Below, piece by piece: positions 27,035 through 36,363 of a stretch of DNA of 64,000 bases. The notes beneath the pieces were generated by a model. That model was given only the letters and a program-made list of their open reading frames with translations. It was not told where the DNA came from and made no database searches. Position 1 is the stretch's first letter, and the number at the start of each line of letters is the position of its first letter. The position numbers and the translations under genes were made by a program. This DNA is from PFL25 sp046260155 (GTDB lineage Bacteria > Chloroflexota > Anaerolineae > Anaerolineales > UBA4823), in NCBI GenBank assembly GCA_046260155.1, contig JBJYXV010000048.1:1-64000 (forward strand). Direction: 5' to 3'.

Positions 27035-27799
27035 CTAACGATTCATATCCCAAATCATTCGCAAACCATCTAATGTCAACCAGGGAGCAACGTTTTCAAT
27101 GCTATCTGTTTCTTTTGCAATAATTTCAGCTAGGCCGCCAGTTCCAATCACCTGCATCCCTTCCCCCAGTTCTTTCCGAAACCTTTCAACCATCCCCTCC
27201 ACTAAGGCGACATATCCGAATAACAAGCCTGATTGCATCGCATGGACCGTATTGCGTCCGATGGCATGGGGCGGGCGCTGCAGATCAACTCTGGGAAGTT
27301 TAGCGGTGCGAATAAATAACGCTTCTGCTGCGATCCCGATTCCTGGTGCTATCGCCCCACCAAGATAATCACCCTCGGCTGATATGGCGTCAAAGGTCGT
27401 CGCGGTACCGAAATCCACCACACATGCTGGACCCCCATATAATCGCTGTACTGCCGCGGCATCAGCGATCCGGTCTGCACCGACTGCCTTAGGATCCTGG
27501 TATAAAATTCGGACCCCTGTTTTTACCCCCGCATCAACTACCAGTGGATCATGATTGAGGTATTGGTTACAGGTCTGGATGATTTTACCGGTCAGTGGTG
27601 GCACCACTGATGCAAGACAAATCCCCGTGATATCTTCAATTTCATGCATTTCATTAGCAAGTAGACCTCTGAACTGCAATCCGTACTCGTCTGGCATCCT
27701 TTCATGATTCGTCGCCAATCGCCACCGGGATCCGAGCGTTTCACCCTCATATACGCCCATCGTAATGTTCGTATTTCCAACGTCAATGGTAAGTAACAT
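27035..27799 (-). CDS. coaX: Type III pantothenate kinase CoaX
   Basis: 254 residues. Phosphorylates pantothenate in the first step of CoA synthesis; type III enzymes are insensitive to CoA feedback. ASKHA-fold motifs: LTIDVGNTNITMGVYEG, DPKAVGADRIADAAA, CVVDFGTATTFDAI and GGAIAPGIGIAAEALF. The ATG lies seven bases after the panC stop. Last gene of panB-panE-panC-coaX. Confidence 0.96.
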   Translation of the reverse strand: MLLTIDVGNTNITMGVYEGETLGSRWRLATNHERMPDEYGLQFRGLLANEMHEIEDITGICLASVVPPLTGKIIQTCNQYLNHDPLVVDAGVKTGVRILYQDPKAVGADRIADAAAVQRLYGGPACVVDFGTATTFDAISAEGDYLGGAIAPGIGIAAEALFIRTAKLPRVDLQRPPHAIGRNTVHAMQSGLLFGYVALVEGMVERFRKELGEGMQVIGTGGLAEIIAKETDSIENVAPWLTLDGLRMIWDMNR

Positions 27800-27805
27800 A
27801 TGCTC

Positions 27806-28639
27806 TTATCCTATGATGATATTATCGATCAACCTCGTACTTCCGAATTTCACCGCCAGAGAGAGTAATGCCAGTTGGACCTCTCCATTTTTTTCTTCAA
27901 GGGTTGCTGGATTTGCGCATGATACATATTGAATTTCTGCGAGCGGTTCACTTTCAATGGTCTCTCTCAGGATCTCTCTGAGTTGTTCCGCATCGGTGAC
28001 ACCAGCCTGGAAGGACTGCCTGGCTTCATTCAGTGATCGATAAAGCACCGTTGCAGCCTGCCGCTGATCCGTACTCAAGTACACATTGCGGCTGGACATC
28101 GCCAATCCATCTGCTTCACGTTTGATCGGGCATACGACAATATCAACAGGGATATTTAAATCCATGACCAATCGCTTGATAATCACTGCTTGCTGGGCAT
28201 CTTTTTGTCCAAAGTAAGCCTTATCGGGGTTGACCGCAGTAAACAATTTCGTCACTACAGTTGCCACGCCTTTGAAATGTCCGGGGCGCTCCTTCCCCTC
28301 CAGGTAATTACTCAATTCCTTGACTTCCACCCAGGTCTGAAACCCCTGCGGGTACATTTCATCGACCTCTGGCATCCAGACGACAGATACCCCGTGTTGC
28401 TCGAGTTTTTCAAGATCTCTCTCAATATCACGCGGGTAAGTATTAAAATCTTCATTGGGACCAAATTGAGTTGGATTTACGAAAATACTGACCAGCACGC
28501 TTTCACAGTCTTCGCTAGCCTTCTGAACAAGTGATAAATGTCCCTCATGCAGGAAACCCATGGTGGGCACCAAGCCAACTGGAGAAGACAGTTCCTGTCT
28601 CACCTTGCGAAGATCTTTGATTGTATTTACAGTGATCAT
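27806..28639 (-). CDS. panC: Pantothenate synthetase PanC
   Basis: 277 residues. Joins pantoate and beta-alanine with ATP. Nucleotidyltransferase motifs: VPTMGFLHEGHLSLV with the HIGH-like HEGH, SIFVNPTQFGPNEDF, YFGQKDAQQAVIIKR and the KMSKS-like MSSRNVYLS. Only 21 bases separate it from panE upstream and six from coaX downstream, so it is in the operon. Confidence 0.97.
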   Translation of the reverse strand: MITVNTIKDLRKVRQELSSPVGLVPTMGFLHEGHLSLVQKASEDCESVLVSIFVNPTQFGPNEDFNTYPRDIERDLEKLEQHGVSVVWMPEVDEMYPQGFQTWVEVKELSNYLEGKERPGHFKGVATVVTKLFTAVNPDKAYFGQKDAQQAVIIKRLVMDLNIPVDIVVCPIKREADGLAMSSRNVYLSTDQRQAATVLYRSLNEARQSFQAGVTDAEQLREILRETIESEPLAEIQYVSCANPATLEEKNGEVQLALLSLAVKFGSTRLIDNIIIG

Positions 28640-28660
28640 GGTTTAATTATCATCGCCAAC

Positions 28661-29602
28661 TTAAGAGATTCGCTCTTCAAATGATTTTTGTGTACCTGTC
28701 TTTGCCATTACCAACATCCGCATGGCAGTGTTGTATTCTGTTGGTATACCCACTTCGTTCCCCTTCCGGATGATGGCGCCATTGATCGCATCAATTTCGG
28801 TGGGACCACCCCTGTGCAAGTCAATGTACATTGAAGAGTAATTGCTTGCAGTTTTTTGAACCACATTCTCTACCATATCCACTGGATCTGGATAAGGCAA
28901 ATCAATCCCACCTTTATCTGCTACAGCAGCAGATTCTAATGTGATCAATTTCATCATCTCACGCGCAAAGGAGTTTTCCATGAGCCCCCCATTCCTGACA
29001 TCCAGCAGTCCGGTCAAAGGGTTAACAGATGCGTTGATCACCAGCTTACCCCAAACCAGGGATCTTGTATCCGGTACGATCTCAACTTTAAAACCAGCTA
29101 GTCTTAAGATCTCAGCCAATAGAAGGGCTTTGTTATGGTCACCAATACTAATCGTACCTGAACCACCCATTCTTACCAATCCTGGACGAATTAATGTTGC
29201 ACCAAGCGTGGTTACACCAGAGAGGACGCGCTGCGTACCCAGCTTCTCCGCTAAGATGTCATCGTTTCCTAATCCATTTTGTAATGTAAGCGCTGCCCCA
29301 TCTTCCGCCAAACACTTTTCCAATTTTTCTGCGGCACCTTGGGTTTGATAAGATTTGACCAGTACGATCGCCAGCCTGCTACCGAGATATTTTTGCGGAT
29401 CGTCTGATGCTTCGACCGGGTAGCTGGATTCTTGCCCTTGGTGATCGATAAAGCGGACACCGAACTCGTTTAAGGCTTCGATATTCTCTTTCCAGGTCCC
29501 CAATACCCTAACTTTCAGATTATGTGCTGAAAGCAAGGCTGCAAACAGGCTCGCCATCGCTCCGCTTCCAACGATGAGCACTGGCGTCTTATTCATGTCC
29601 AT
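28661..29602 (-). CDS. panE: 2-dehydropantoate 2-reductase PanE
   Basis: 313 residues. Reduces ketopantoate to pantoate with NADPH. N-terminal Rossmann motif VGSGAMASLFAALLS, active-site Lys/Asn in KLVINASVNPLTGLLDV, and C-terminal PTEIDAINGAI with the substrate-binding segment. The ATG at 29602 or the one two codons later may be used. It lies 35 bases after panB. Confidence 0.93.
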   Translation of the reverse strand: MDMNKTPVLIVGSGAMASLFAALLSAHNLKVRVLGTWKENIEALNEFGVRFIDHQGQESSYPVEASDDPQKYLGSRLAIVLVKSYQTQGAAEKLEKCLAEDGAALTLQNGLGNDDILAEKLGTQRVLSGVTTLGATLIRPGLVRMGGSGTISIGDHNKALLLAEILRLAGFKVEIVPDTRSLVWGKLVINASVNPLTGLLDVRNGGLMENSFAREMMKLITLESAAVADKGGIDLPYPDPVDMVENVVQKTASNYSSMYIDLHRGGPTEIDAINGAIIRKGNEVGIPTEYNTAMRMLVMAKTGTQKSFEERIS

Positions 29603-29637
29603 TGAGTAAGCCCAAAGTTTTAGTAATTGGATTCACT

Positions 29638-30522
29638 TCAAATCTCGTCGATCAATTTCTCCCATTCCTCATCTGGCATGTCGATCGAATGTTCCGTTGA
29701 GGGAAAGGTTCTACTTTCAACATCCGAGATATACCCGGAAACTGCTTCATCGATGATGGTCGAAATATCTGCATATTGCTTAACAAATCTGGGTTTAAAG
29801 CGGTCGAAAAATCCCAAAAGATCATGTGTGACCAATACCTGCCCATCACACCCTTTACCCGCTCCAATACCGATGGTCGGAATATCAATATTCCTTGAAA
29901 TTAATTCTGCCAGGCGTTCGGGGACAGATTCCAGGACAATAGAAAAACAGCCAGATTCTTCCAGCATCACGGCATCCTCGTATAGACGCTTTGCAGCAGT
30001 AGCAGTTTTTCCCTGAGCGCGGAATCCACCAAGCTGGTGCACACTTTGGGGTGTCAGGCCTAAGTGACCCATCACCGGAATTCCCGAGCCAACTATCGCT
30101 TGTATAGCCTCTCTTCGCTCACGGCCACCTTCTAATTTGACAGCATCCATGCCCCCTTCCTGTAAAAACCGTCCAGCGTTCCTGACTGCCTCCTCGACTG
30201 ATACTTGGTATGACATAAATGGCATGTCACCGATGCACAACGCAAATTGCGCACCTCGGGCGACTGCCCGGCAATGATGGATCATCTCCTCCATGGTGAC
30301 GCGCAGTGTATTTTCATAACCAAGCACGACCATTCCGAGCGAATCACCTACCAGGATCGAATCGATGCCAGCTCTATCCAGGATCAGTGCAGTGGGATAA
30401 TCATAAGCGGTCAGCATACTGATTGGCTCCCCGCCCTGCTTCTTCTGGTGGAAATTGCGGGTTGTTATTTTGTGGCGAGTCTTAAGTGTGGAATTTGCAG
30501 TTAAATCTGGGATTGCAGACAC
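29638..30522 (-). CDS. panB: 3-methyl-2-oxobutanoate hydroxymethyltransferase PanB
   Basis: 294 residues from a GTG start. Transfers a one-carbon unit from methylene-tetrahydrofolate to ketoisovalerate. TIM-barrel motifs: MLTAYDYPTALILDRAGID, LVGDSLGMVVLGYENTL with metal Asp, GHLGLTPQSV, and VLESVPERLA with catalytic Glu. The start is set by AAAGGAGGG (30527-30535) directly upstream. A longer frame to 30573 exists, but its extra 17 residues have no family sense. First gene of the pantothenate operon; panD is absent nearby. Confidence 0.96.
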   Translation of the reverse strand: MSAIPDLTANSTLKTRHKITTRNFHQKKQGGEPISMLTAYDYPTALILDRAGIDSILVGDSLGMVVLGYENTLRVTMEEMIHHCRAVARGAQFALCIGDMPFMSYQVSVEEAVRNAGRFLQEGGMDAVKLEGGRERREAIQAIVGSGIPVMGHLGLTPQSVHQLGGFRAQGKTATAAKRLYEDAVMLEESGCFSIVLESVPERLAELISRNIDIPTIGIGAGKGCDGQVLVTHDLLGFFDRFKPRFVKQYADISTIIDEAVSGYISDVESRTFPSTEHSIDMPDEEWEKLIDEI

Positions 30523-30526
30523 GGTA

Positions 30527-30535
30527 CCCTCCTTT
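30527..30535 (-). promoter_or_regulatory. Ribosome-binding site that fixes the panB GTG start
   Basis: AAAGGAGGG on the minus strand, four bases before GTG (30522). Confidence 0.8.
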
Positions 30536-30690
30536 GGGTAATGGTAGGGGCCGCAGATCAGGCGATTAATCATCTTTCTGCAGGATCGCCAAATCCTTGG
30601 TGAAAATTTAAACCTCTTTTTCCAGTCCTGGTCGAAAATGATCCAGGCTATTTTTCAATTATCACCAATTTGCTTAATTTTTGCAAGCTT

Positions 30691-31431
30691 CTATTTTTCA
30701 TACCCCATACGGAGCAATATGGGTTCATTCATTAGTGAAAACTTTTCTAGCTGCTCCGCAGTCAGCACCTGGCGAAATCGCTCCGCCTCCCCCCGGCTGA
30801 AATGGGTTCCCACCTGGTTTGGATCACCTTTTCCCGGTCGGTACTGGTCAAATAAATTTTCCCGCTCTAAAAACGGTGGGTGAAGATCTAAGAACTCTAA
30901 CGTATTTTCAAACTTTTCAGAGTACTTGGAGAGTAGATCCTCATAGCGAATCAGCATTACATCGTTCACCTTTGACCAGGCTTCCCATATCCGGATATAT
31001 TTTTCAATAAAGATGGCTGCCTCATCCAGGTTTGTAAGCTGTGAAAAGGCGTTTGGTCGCCCCATCGACGTCGCTCGCTGTCCGTACTCAAAGGCAGAGA
31101 GCAGAGCGGCGCGTGGATCACGATAAATATAGATAACGTAAATCCACCGAGCGTGTATTAATAAACGAACCAGGGTATCGGGACCTGCATGGGTCTTGAT
31201 CACATATTTATTGCCAAATCTAGCTGGCAACAACACCGGGATCAAGCGGTGGAAATTCAGAGTGGCAATATTACAATTCACCTCAGTTAGCAACCGCTCC
31301 AGGTGATATTTTTTCCGAATCTGCCGTGCGTCCTGTCCCCCACTGGAAACGATCAGGTCATGAATCAAGTTGTAATACCATCCGGAACCAGCGCGTGGCA
31401 TACCCGCAGAAATAATTAGAGGCTGGCTCAA
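30691..31431 (-). CDS. Sulfotransferase domain protein
   Basis: 246 residues. The 5'-phosphosulfate-binding loop GMPRAGSGWYY is at about 10-20, the 3'-phosphate motif YRDPRAALLSA is near residue 105, and RYEDLLSKYSEKFENTLEFL follows, as in PAPS-dependent sulfotransferases. The start is a TTG whose last bases overlap the upstream stop (TTGA); the first beta-strand PLIISAG needs this start. It is translationally coupled to the adenosine-deaminase-like gene. The acceptor is unknown, perhaps a glycan of the nearby cluster. No transmembrane helix. Confidence 0.82.
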   Translation of the reverse strand: MSQPLIISAGMPRAGSGWYYNLIHDLIVSSGGQDARQIRKKYHLERLLTEVNCNIATLNFHRLIPVLLPARFGNKYVIKTHAGPDTLVRLLIHARWIYVIYIYRDPRAALLSAFEYGQRATSMGRPNAFSQLTNLDEAAIFIEKYIRIWEAWSKVNDVMLIRYEDLLSKYSEKFENTLEFLDLHPPFLERENLFDQYRPGKGDPNQVGTHFSRGEAERFRQVLTAEQLEKFSLMNEPILLRMGYEK

Positions 31432-32444
31432 GATGAAATATCCCGTGTGCAGCGCTGGATTAATGCCTCTTTCTCCTGGTCAGATAAGAAAGCTGCCTGC
31501 AAAGAATTTCTTTGGGCTTGATGAATTTGCTCAACGCTCAAACCGGCTGCAGGCGCTGCAACATCATATTCGTACTGGATATCTATGCCGCTGATTCGGG
31601 GATCATCTGTGTTGATCGTTCCACATAGAGCCAGTTCAAGAAAATAACGCAGTGGATGGCTTTCATAATTCGGGACGGTGCTGGTTTGTACATTACTGGT
31701 TAGATTTGTTTCTATTCCTATCCCATGCTCAGCCATGTAATCTAACAAAGAGGCATCTTCTACAGCATGGACAGCATGCCCAATTCTCACAGCTCCAAGG
31801 TCCCGGATTGCCTGCCACACGCTTTCTGGTCCGCTGGATTCGCCAGCATGAATAGTTACCTGCCAACCTGCATCTCTAGCTTTGCTGATATGATCAACAA
31901 ATAATTCACCCGGAAATTTTTCTTCATCACCGGCTAAATCTATCCCCACGAATTTATCACGCTGCATCAACAGGGCTGCCAATTCATCACCTGCAGCTTC
32001 CGGACCATAGGTGCGGCTGATGATGCCGATCAGATTTACTTTCATTCCAGTGGCAATCCGGCCCGCTTCAACCCCATCAGCAACAGATTCCACTATCCCA
32101 AGCGGATCTAATCCATGCGATTGCGCCATGAAATATGGGGAGAAACGCAGTTCAACATAATCAAGTCCCTCTGCTTGAGCGTCTTCCACATTTTCAATTG
32201 CAACCCGCCGGCAAGCTGCATAATCTACTAGCACACTTGCCGCCATTTCAATTTTTTCAATAAACGCCATTACTCCTGGCTGCGGCTCAATCACTTGGAT
32301 GTACTGGCGCAGACTCTCTTCATCCCAGGCAGGCAGGGGTATGTCATGTTCCCTGGCTAAATTAATGATCGTATTAATTCGAATACCACCTTCGATGTGA
32401 CGGTGAAGATCGATAAGTGGAAAATTTGGGTCAATATTTGTCAT
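31428..32444 (-). CDS. Adenosine deaminase-like amidohydrolase
   Basis: 338 residues from the ATG at 32444, which has AAAGGA six bases upstream; a 20-residue longer frame has no support. Metal and catalytic motifs of the adenosine/adenine deaminase family: LIDLHRHIEGG, VELRFSPYF, GIDLAGDE, VTIHAGES, IGHAVHA and INTDDPRISG. It should deaminate a purine nucleoside or base to a hypoxanthine product in the cytoplasm. It overlaps the sulfotransferase start by four bases and is divergent from the YtxH gene. Confidence 0.9.
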   Translation of the reverse strand: MTNIDPNFPLIDLHRHIEGGIRINTIINLAREHDIPLPAWDEESLRQYIQVIEPQPGVMAFIEKIEMAASVLVDYAACRRVAIENVEDAQAEGLDYVELRFSPYFMAQSHGLDPLGIVESVADGVEAGRIATGMKVNLIGIISRTYGPEAAGDELAALLMQRDKFVGIDLAGDEEKFPGELFVDHISKARDAGWQVTIHAGESSGPESVWQAIRDLGAVRIGHAVHAVEDASLLDYMAEHGIGIETNLTSNVQTSTVPNYESHPLRYFLELALCGTINTDDPRISGIDIQYEYDVAAPAAGLSVEQIHQAQRNSLQAAFLSDQEKEALIQRCTRDISS

Positions 32445-32522
32445 CCTGTATCCTTTCAGGTCATGAATAGTATTATAATTGTAGATAATCAGTCCATACA
32501 ACAATTAAGATAGGAGCATATC

Positions 32523-32747
32523 ATGAATCGAACTTTAAACTTTCTACTTGGAATGATATTCGGGGGATTGGTAGGAGCCGCAGTGGCTATCCTGGTTGCC
32601 CCTGTCTCAGGTGAAGAATTGCGTGCCGATATCAATCAACGTGCAGAGCGGATTCGGTCAGATGTCTCGCAAGCTGCCGCCGATCGCAGAGCAGAACTTG
32701 AGCGCCAGCTTGCAGCCCTCAAAGCTCCAAAACAACCTGAGGGATAA
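32523..32747 (+). CDS. YtxH domain-containing small protein
   Basis: 74 residues. N-terminal glycine-rich hydrophobic segment FLLGMIFGGLVGAAVAILVAPVSGEELR, then an amphipathic, charged coiled-coil helix (about 33-68). This is the YtxH pattern, often linked to general or envelope stress proteins. Function unknown. Single gene with a very strong terminator. Confidence 0.88.
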   Translation: MNRTLNFLLGMIFGGLVGAAVAILVAPVSGEELRADINQRAERIRSDVSQAAADRRAELERQLAALKAPKQPEG

Positions 32748-32755
32748 GAAACAAT

Positions 32756-32808
32756 ATTCAACTAAAAAAAACCGGATGGGTGTGACATCCGGTTTTTTTT
32801 AGTTGAAT
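32756..32808. terminator. Bidirectional terminator, perfect 23-bp stem
   Basis: The arm 32756-32778 pairs without mismatch to 32786-32808 around the loop GGTGTGA. The stem holds an 8-A run and an 8-T run flanking a core of CCGGATG and CATCCGG, so it has a U-tract in either direction. It serves both the YtxH gene (+) and the metalloprotease gene (-). Confidence 0.95.
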
Positions 32809-32820
32809 AAATCTTGAATT

Positions 32821-34827
32821 TTATTGGATTTGAATCTGGTAAGCAGCTTTCTGGCGGGAAAATCGGGATGTCCCACTAATTACCAAAACTACCTGTTCAA
32901 TATCATCCCCGATTTTAAAATCAATTTCCGCTGATTGATCAGGCTCGAGAGGAACCGGAATCACTTCTATCGCGCCGCCGTAAGTGATCATGGACACACG
33001 ATAAGTTTGGGGAATCGCATTGTTCAAACGCACCCATCCGTTTGCTTGCCAGCCATCTTCGCCCCCTTCAAAATCGGTAAAATATCCGGTTTCTGGGATC
33101 TCAATATCATCAATCACCATGCCTTCGCCATGGACTGCAGCATCGGTGACGTATTCAAAGCGGATTTGGACTTGTTTTCCACTATAGGCTGACAGGTCAA
33201 TACTTTCCTGGACCCATCCATTTGAAGCACCGTTGTATCCCCATCCAAAGCTGTTCCCAGAAGGATCTTCAGAAGTTCCTGAAGGAGTATCCAATATTTT
33301 CCAGGTTTCACCATCTTCCGAAATTTCCAGATAAATATAATCATAATCCTGCTCAAGATCGTACCAGGTAAAATACGAGAGCGTCAGCGGACCCTCATGA
33401 TCGGTGAAATCGAAACTCTTCGTAAGGGTTGTATCCACTTCGTCCCCCCTGTTCGACCAAAAGTAATAATCTCCTGAATGAGCTTCGACTGGGATCACAT
33501 CCACCAGTGAGGACCCTTCGAAGTGTAGTGTATTTCTTCCCGGGCAATTAATGCGAATGTAATCAACCCCAAACTGGTGTACATCTCGGTTGAATATTTC
33601 TGTTGGACAAACATCGATCGTTTCAGTCGCCGCAGCTTGAGGTGCATCCGTAAAATTATGATATGTGTACCTGCCATCTCCCACCACTTCATCTCTTAGA
33701 TAAGAGGCGATCACCCAATCGGAGAATACATCATCCGCATTGATTTCCTCGCCAGTGAGAGGGTCGCGAATAGTGTTATGCTTAAGGACTGCGTCGATTC
33801 CTTCCAAGCCATTCGCCTGTTCAGGAATAATTTCTTTTGTGATTTGCTCCCCGAAACGGTCAAGAAAATAGGTGAAGAATAAAAATGCCGCACCATAATG
33901 AGGCGAGGTTTGTGAACTGTCATTCGGCCAGTCATTGAGTTGTAGATCAGGATTAGCGATATAACTGTATTCTGACCCCACCTCATAACCATTCAGGAGT
34001 ACCGCAAGCTCCGAAAAACCTTCATTCACCCAGGTGGATTCATTCCGATCGCGATTCCAATGGATCATATGCTGGAATTCGTGCGCAAATACTGCAAATG
34101 CAAACTCACTGTCCAAGTCAACATTATCTGCGCTGATTACAAAAGCCTCATGGGCATTGGAATACTCGTGGGCAAGAGGATGGTTTTCATCTGCAGACGA
34201 GAAGCCACCAGCTAAATTCCAGCCTAAATCCCGGGCATAAATAATATAAAGGTGAGGGTCTCCATCTACACCAGGAGTCCATTCGCTTCCAAAAAACTTC
34301 CGGGTCGTGGGATATATTTCATTTTCAAAAGTATTTACAAGGGTTTGAACAGCACCATCATCGAAGAAAACCCCATCTTCAATCCATAAATATGCGTGAT
34401 CCGATATAGATTGCAGGGTTGTACTGACCCGCCGGTTCTCATTGGTGTCATTGTTCGAAACCCAGAACTCCTGCTGATCCCCGACAGCATACTCATGAGA
34501 GCTGAGCTCCATAGTGAGCGGGATATCTTCTGTTCCTTCCAAACGTTCAGCGAGATCACGCAATTCGCTGGTCGGAAGGTCTATTTCTGATAAGTATGCC
34601 AGAGTCTCGTTCGCATCCGCCAACACCTGCGGTGGGGCATCAGCAGGTAAAGTCCTGATCGGCACCGGTGAGCTGGAAATTGCTGTTGAAGCATATCCAG
34701 AATTACCATCAAGACCCTCTGCATAATCAAGGAATTTACTATAACCGTAGATCCCCGAGAATATGGCACAGCCGCAGACAAAAATTGTGATTCCAACCAG
34801 CAAGAGGATCTGCAACCCTCTCTTCAT
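32821..34827 (-). CDS. Secreted or lipid-anchored metalloprotease, immune-inhibitor-A/M6-like
   Basis: 668 residues from the ATG at 34827 with GGAG upstream; a TTG four codons earlier is less likely. The N-terminal hydrophobic segment contains VCGC, which may be a lipobox or just a signal anchor. The zinc site is HEFQHMIHW (about 249-257), with a downstream NEGFSELA that likely gives the third ligand. The C-terminal half is a MAM-like beta-sandwich (WVQESIDLSAYSGKQVQIRF, GMVIDDIEI) as in immune inhibitor A proteins. It should degrade extracellular protein. Last gene of the minus-strand glycan cluster, 21 bases after the ligase gene, so possibly co-transcribed. Confidence 0.83.
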   Translation of the reverse strand: MKRGLQILLLVGITIFVCGCAIFSGIYGYSKFLDYAEGLDGNSGYASTAISSSPVPIRTLPADAPPQVLADANETLAYLSEIDLPTSELRDLAERLEGTEDIPLTMELSSHEYAVGDQQEFWVSNNDTNENRRVSTTLQSISDHAYLWIEDGVFFDDGAVQTLVNTFENEIYPTTRKFFGSEWTPGVDGDPHLYIIYARDLGWNLAGGFSSADENHPLAHEYSNAHEAFVISADNVDLDSEFAFAVFAHEFQHMIHWNRDRNESTWVNEGFSELAVLLNGYEVGSEYSYIANPDLQLNDWPNDSSQTSPHYGAAFLFFTYFLDRFGEQITKEIIPEQANGLEGIDAVLKHNTIRDPLTGEEINADDVFSDWVIASYLRDEVVGDGRYTYHNFTDAPQAAATETIDVCPTEIFNRDVHQFGVDYIRINCPGRNTLHFEGSSLVDVIPVEAHSGDYYFWSNRGDEVDTTLTKSFDFTDHEGPLTLSYFTWYDLEQDYDYIYLEISEDGETWKILDTPSGTSEDPSGNSFGWGYNGASNGWVQESIDLSAYSGKQVQIRFEYVTDAAVHGEGMVIDDIEIPETGYFTDFEGGEDGWQANGWVRLNNAIPQTYRVSMITYGGAIEVIPVPLEPDQSAEIDFKIGDDIEQVVLVISGTSRFSRQKAAYQIQIQ

Positions 34828-34848
34828 CTCGTTCTCCAATAAAAGTAT

Positions 34849-36363
34849 TCAGGATTTTGCATGACCAATAAGTGCGTTAACAGGTTGCTCTTTCAGTTTC
34901 ACCAGCCGCATTGCTGCAGTGATTAATCCAAACATGACCCACATATTAGGGATTGCGAATGAATCGAATGAGAATGCAGCTAATCCAAAGGCAATAAGAC
35001 CGAGTAACCCTCCGATACCCCAAAATTTTACCTCTTTATGAGGAGAAAACCATAAATAAAGCGCTGATCCTAATATTGCCATAATAAATGCAATAAAAGT
35101 TGATAATCCCACCACCCCTGTTTCCGCCATGATTCGAATAATCAGGTTCTTTGGTGTTATCAACCGCTCCCCGGCAGATTCTGGCACTACCAAGCGTAAG
35201 ACTTCAGGGACTGTTGCCAGGGGACGATTTGTCAGGTTGTCATTGAAATAAAAGACATAGTTTCCCAATCCGACCCCTAAAACAGGATGCTGTTCATATA
35301 TCCGGTATGCAGTCTCCGTATAAGCATACCTCGCCCCGAACCCAAGATACTCAAAATAGTTGATCAAATAACGGACGTAACCTCCTTGGTCTGGTGCACG
35401 CTCCCAATAATCCCAAATTCGTGCAAAAAATTCATTCCTTGAACCCGCGACGAAGATCAGTGCAGCTAGCACTAACACAAGAATTGTGCCTTCGATGATC
35501 CTGCGCCAGGGAAATTTTCTCTTTGATTTCCCTTCACCAGTTTCCTTCTTCGTTGCTGACCGGAAAAATAATATCCCGACCATTACTACGAACATCATCA
35601 CCAGTAAACCAGCGCGTGAGAATGTGAAAGGCAATATGATCAATGCCCAGGCTAAGAGCAGCAATTCGACTGTCACCCAACGCCAACGCCATTTAAACAC
35701 CGAGTATCCAGAAAGTACCGATGCTAACAGCCACGGCAGCAGTAAGAAACTGATTTGATCAGCGAACCAGTTGGGCTCATATGTCAACCCTGAAACCCGG
35801 TTTGTGAATAATTTTCGAATGGAGATATATCTTTGGATAGCATTAAGCAAATCAAACCAGCGGGGCGAAAAATAAACCACGTAAATAGTTTGCAGCGTGC
35901 CCCAAAATAATGCCAGCGAAAATCCAATATAGAACCAGCGTAATGAAAATCGTAAATCTTCATCCTTCTCTGGCCAGAGCGTCACCAGGAGATAGATCGC
36001 CCCACCTACTCCAAGCGTTACCAAAGCCCGGAATGTTCGTGCAGATGCCGAAACTCCCTGTAGACCTTCGATCCCCTGAAGGCTTGCGACAAGAGAGCTG
36101 ATTAAGGCGACAACGACAAAGGGGAAAAATGAGAGCAGGGTTCTTGGCAATGGTTTGGAAAGAAAACGCGGCAGGATCACTAGGAGCAGCAAAATTATCA
36201 ATGGGTAAATGGATAAGGGGCGTACTAATGTGCCGCCTCCAATACTCCCTGGGAAAAAAGGAAAGCTGCTCACCGGCAAAGTGATCAAGAATAATATCCA
36301 ACAGATCTTGGATATTCTTCTAATGATCAGGTTCCAATTTTTTCCTCGCCAGCGATCGATCAT
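34849..36363 (-). CDS. O-antigen ligase-like (Wzy/WaaL superfamily) membrane protein
   Basis: 504 residues with about 12 hydrophobic segments. The large loop contains YRIYEQHPVLGVGLGNYVFYF, the O-antigen ligase/polymerase pattern with its conserved H-P-x-x-G-x-G, and RIMAETGVVGLSTFIAF follows. It should either polymerise repeat units or move finished glycan to an acceptor. In a monoderm there is no lipid A, so a ligase would need another acceptor such as protein or peptidoglycan. Its ATG overlaps the Wzz-like stop (ATGA). Confidence 0.86.
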   Translation of the reverse strand: MIDRWRGKNWNLIIRRISKICWILFLITLPVSSFPFFPGSIGGGTLVRPLSIYPLIILLLLVILPRFLSKPLPRTLLSFFPFVVVALISSLVASLQGIEGLQGVSASARTFRALVTLGVGGAIYLLVTLWPEKDEDLRFSLRWFYIGFSLALFWGTLQTIYVVYFSPRWFDLLNAIQRYISIRKLFTNRVSGLTYEPNWFADQISFLLLPWLLASVLSGYSVFKWRWRWVTVELLLLAWALIILPFTFSRAGLLVMMFVVMVGILFFRSATKKETGEGKSKRKFPWRRIIEGTILVLVLAALIFVAGSRNEFFARIWDYWERAPDQGGYVRYLINYFEYLGFGARYAYTETAYRIYEQHPVLGVGLGNYVFYFNDNLTNRPLATVPEVLRLVVPESAGERLITPKNLIIRIMAETGVVGLSTFIAFIMAILGSALYLWFSPHKEVKFWGIGGLLGLIAFGLAAFSFDSFAIPNMWVMFGLITAAMRLVKLKEQPVNALIGHAKS

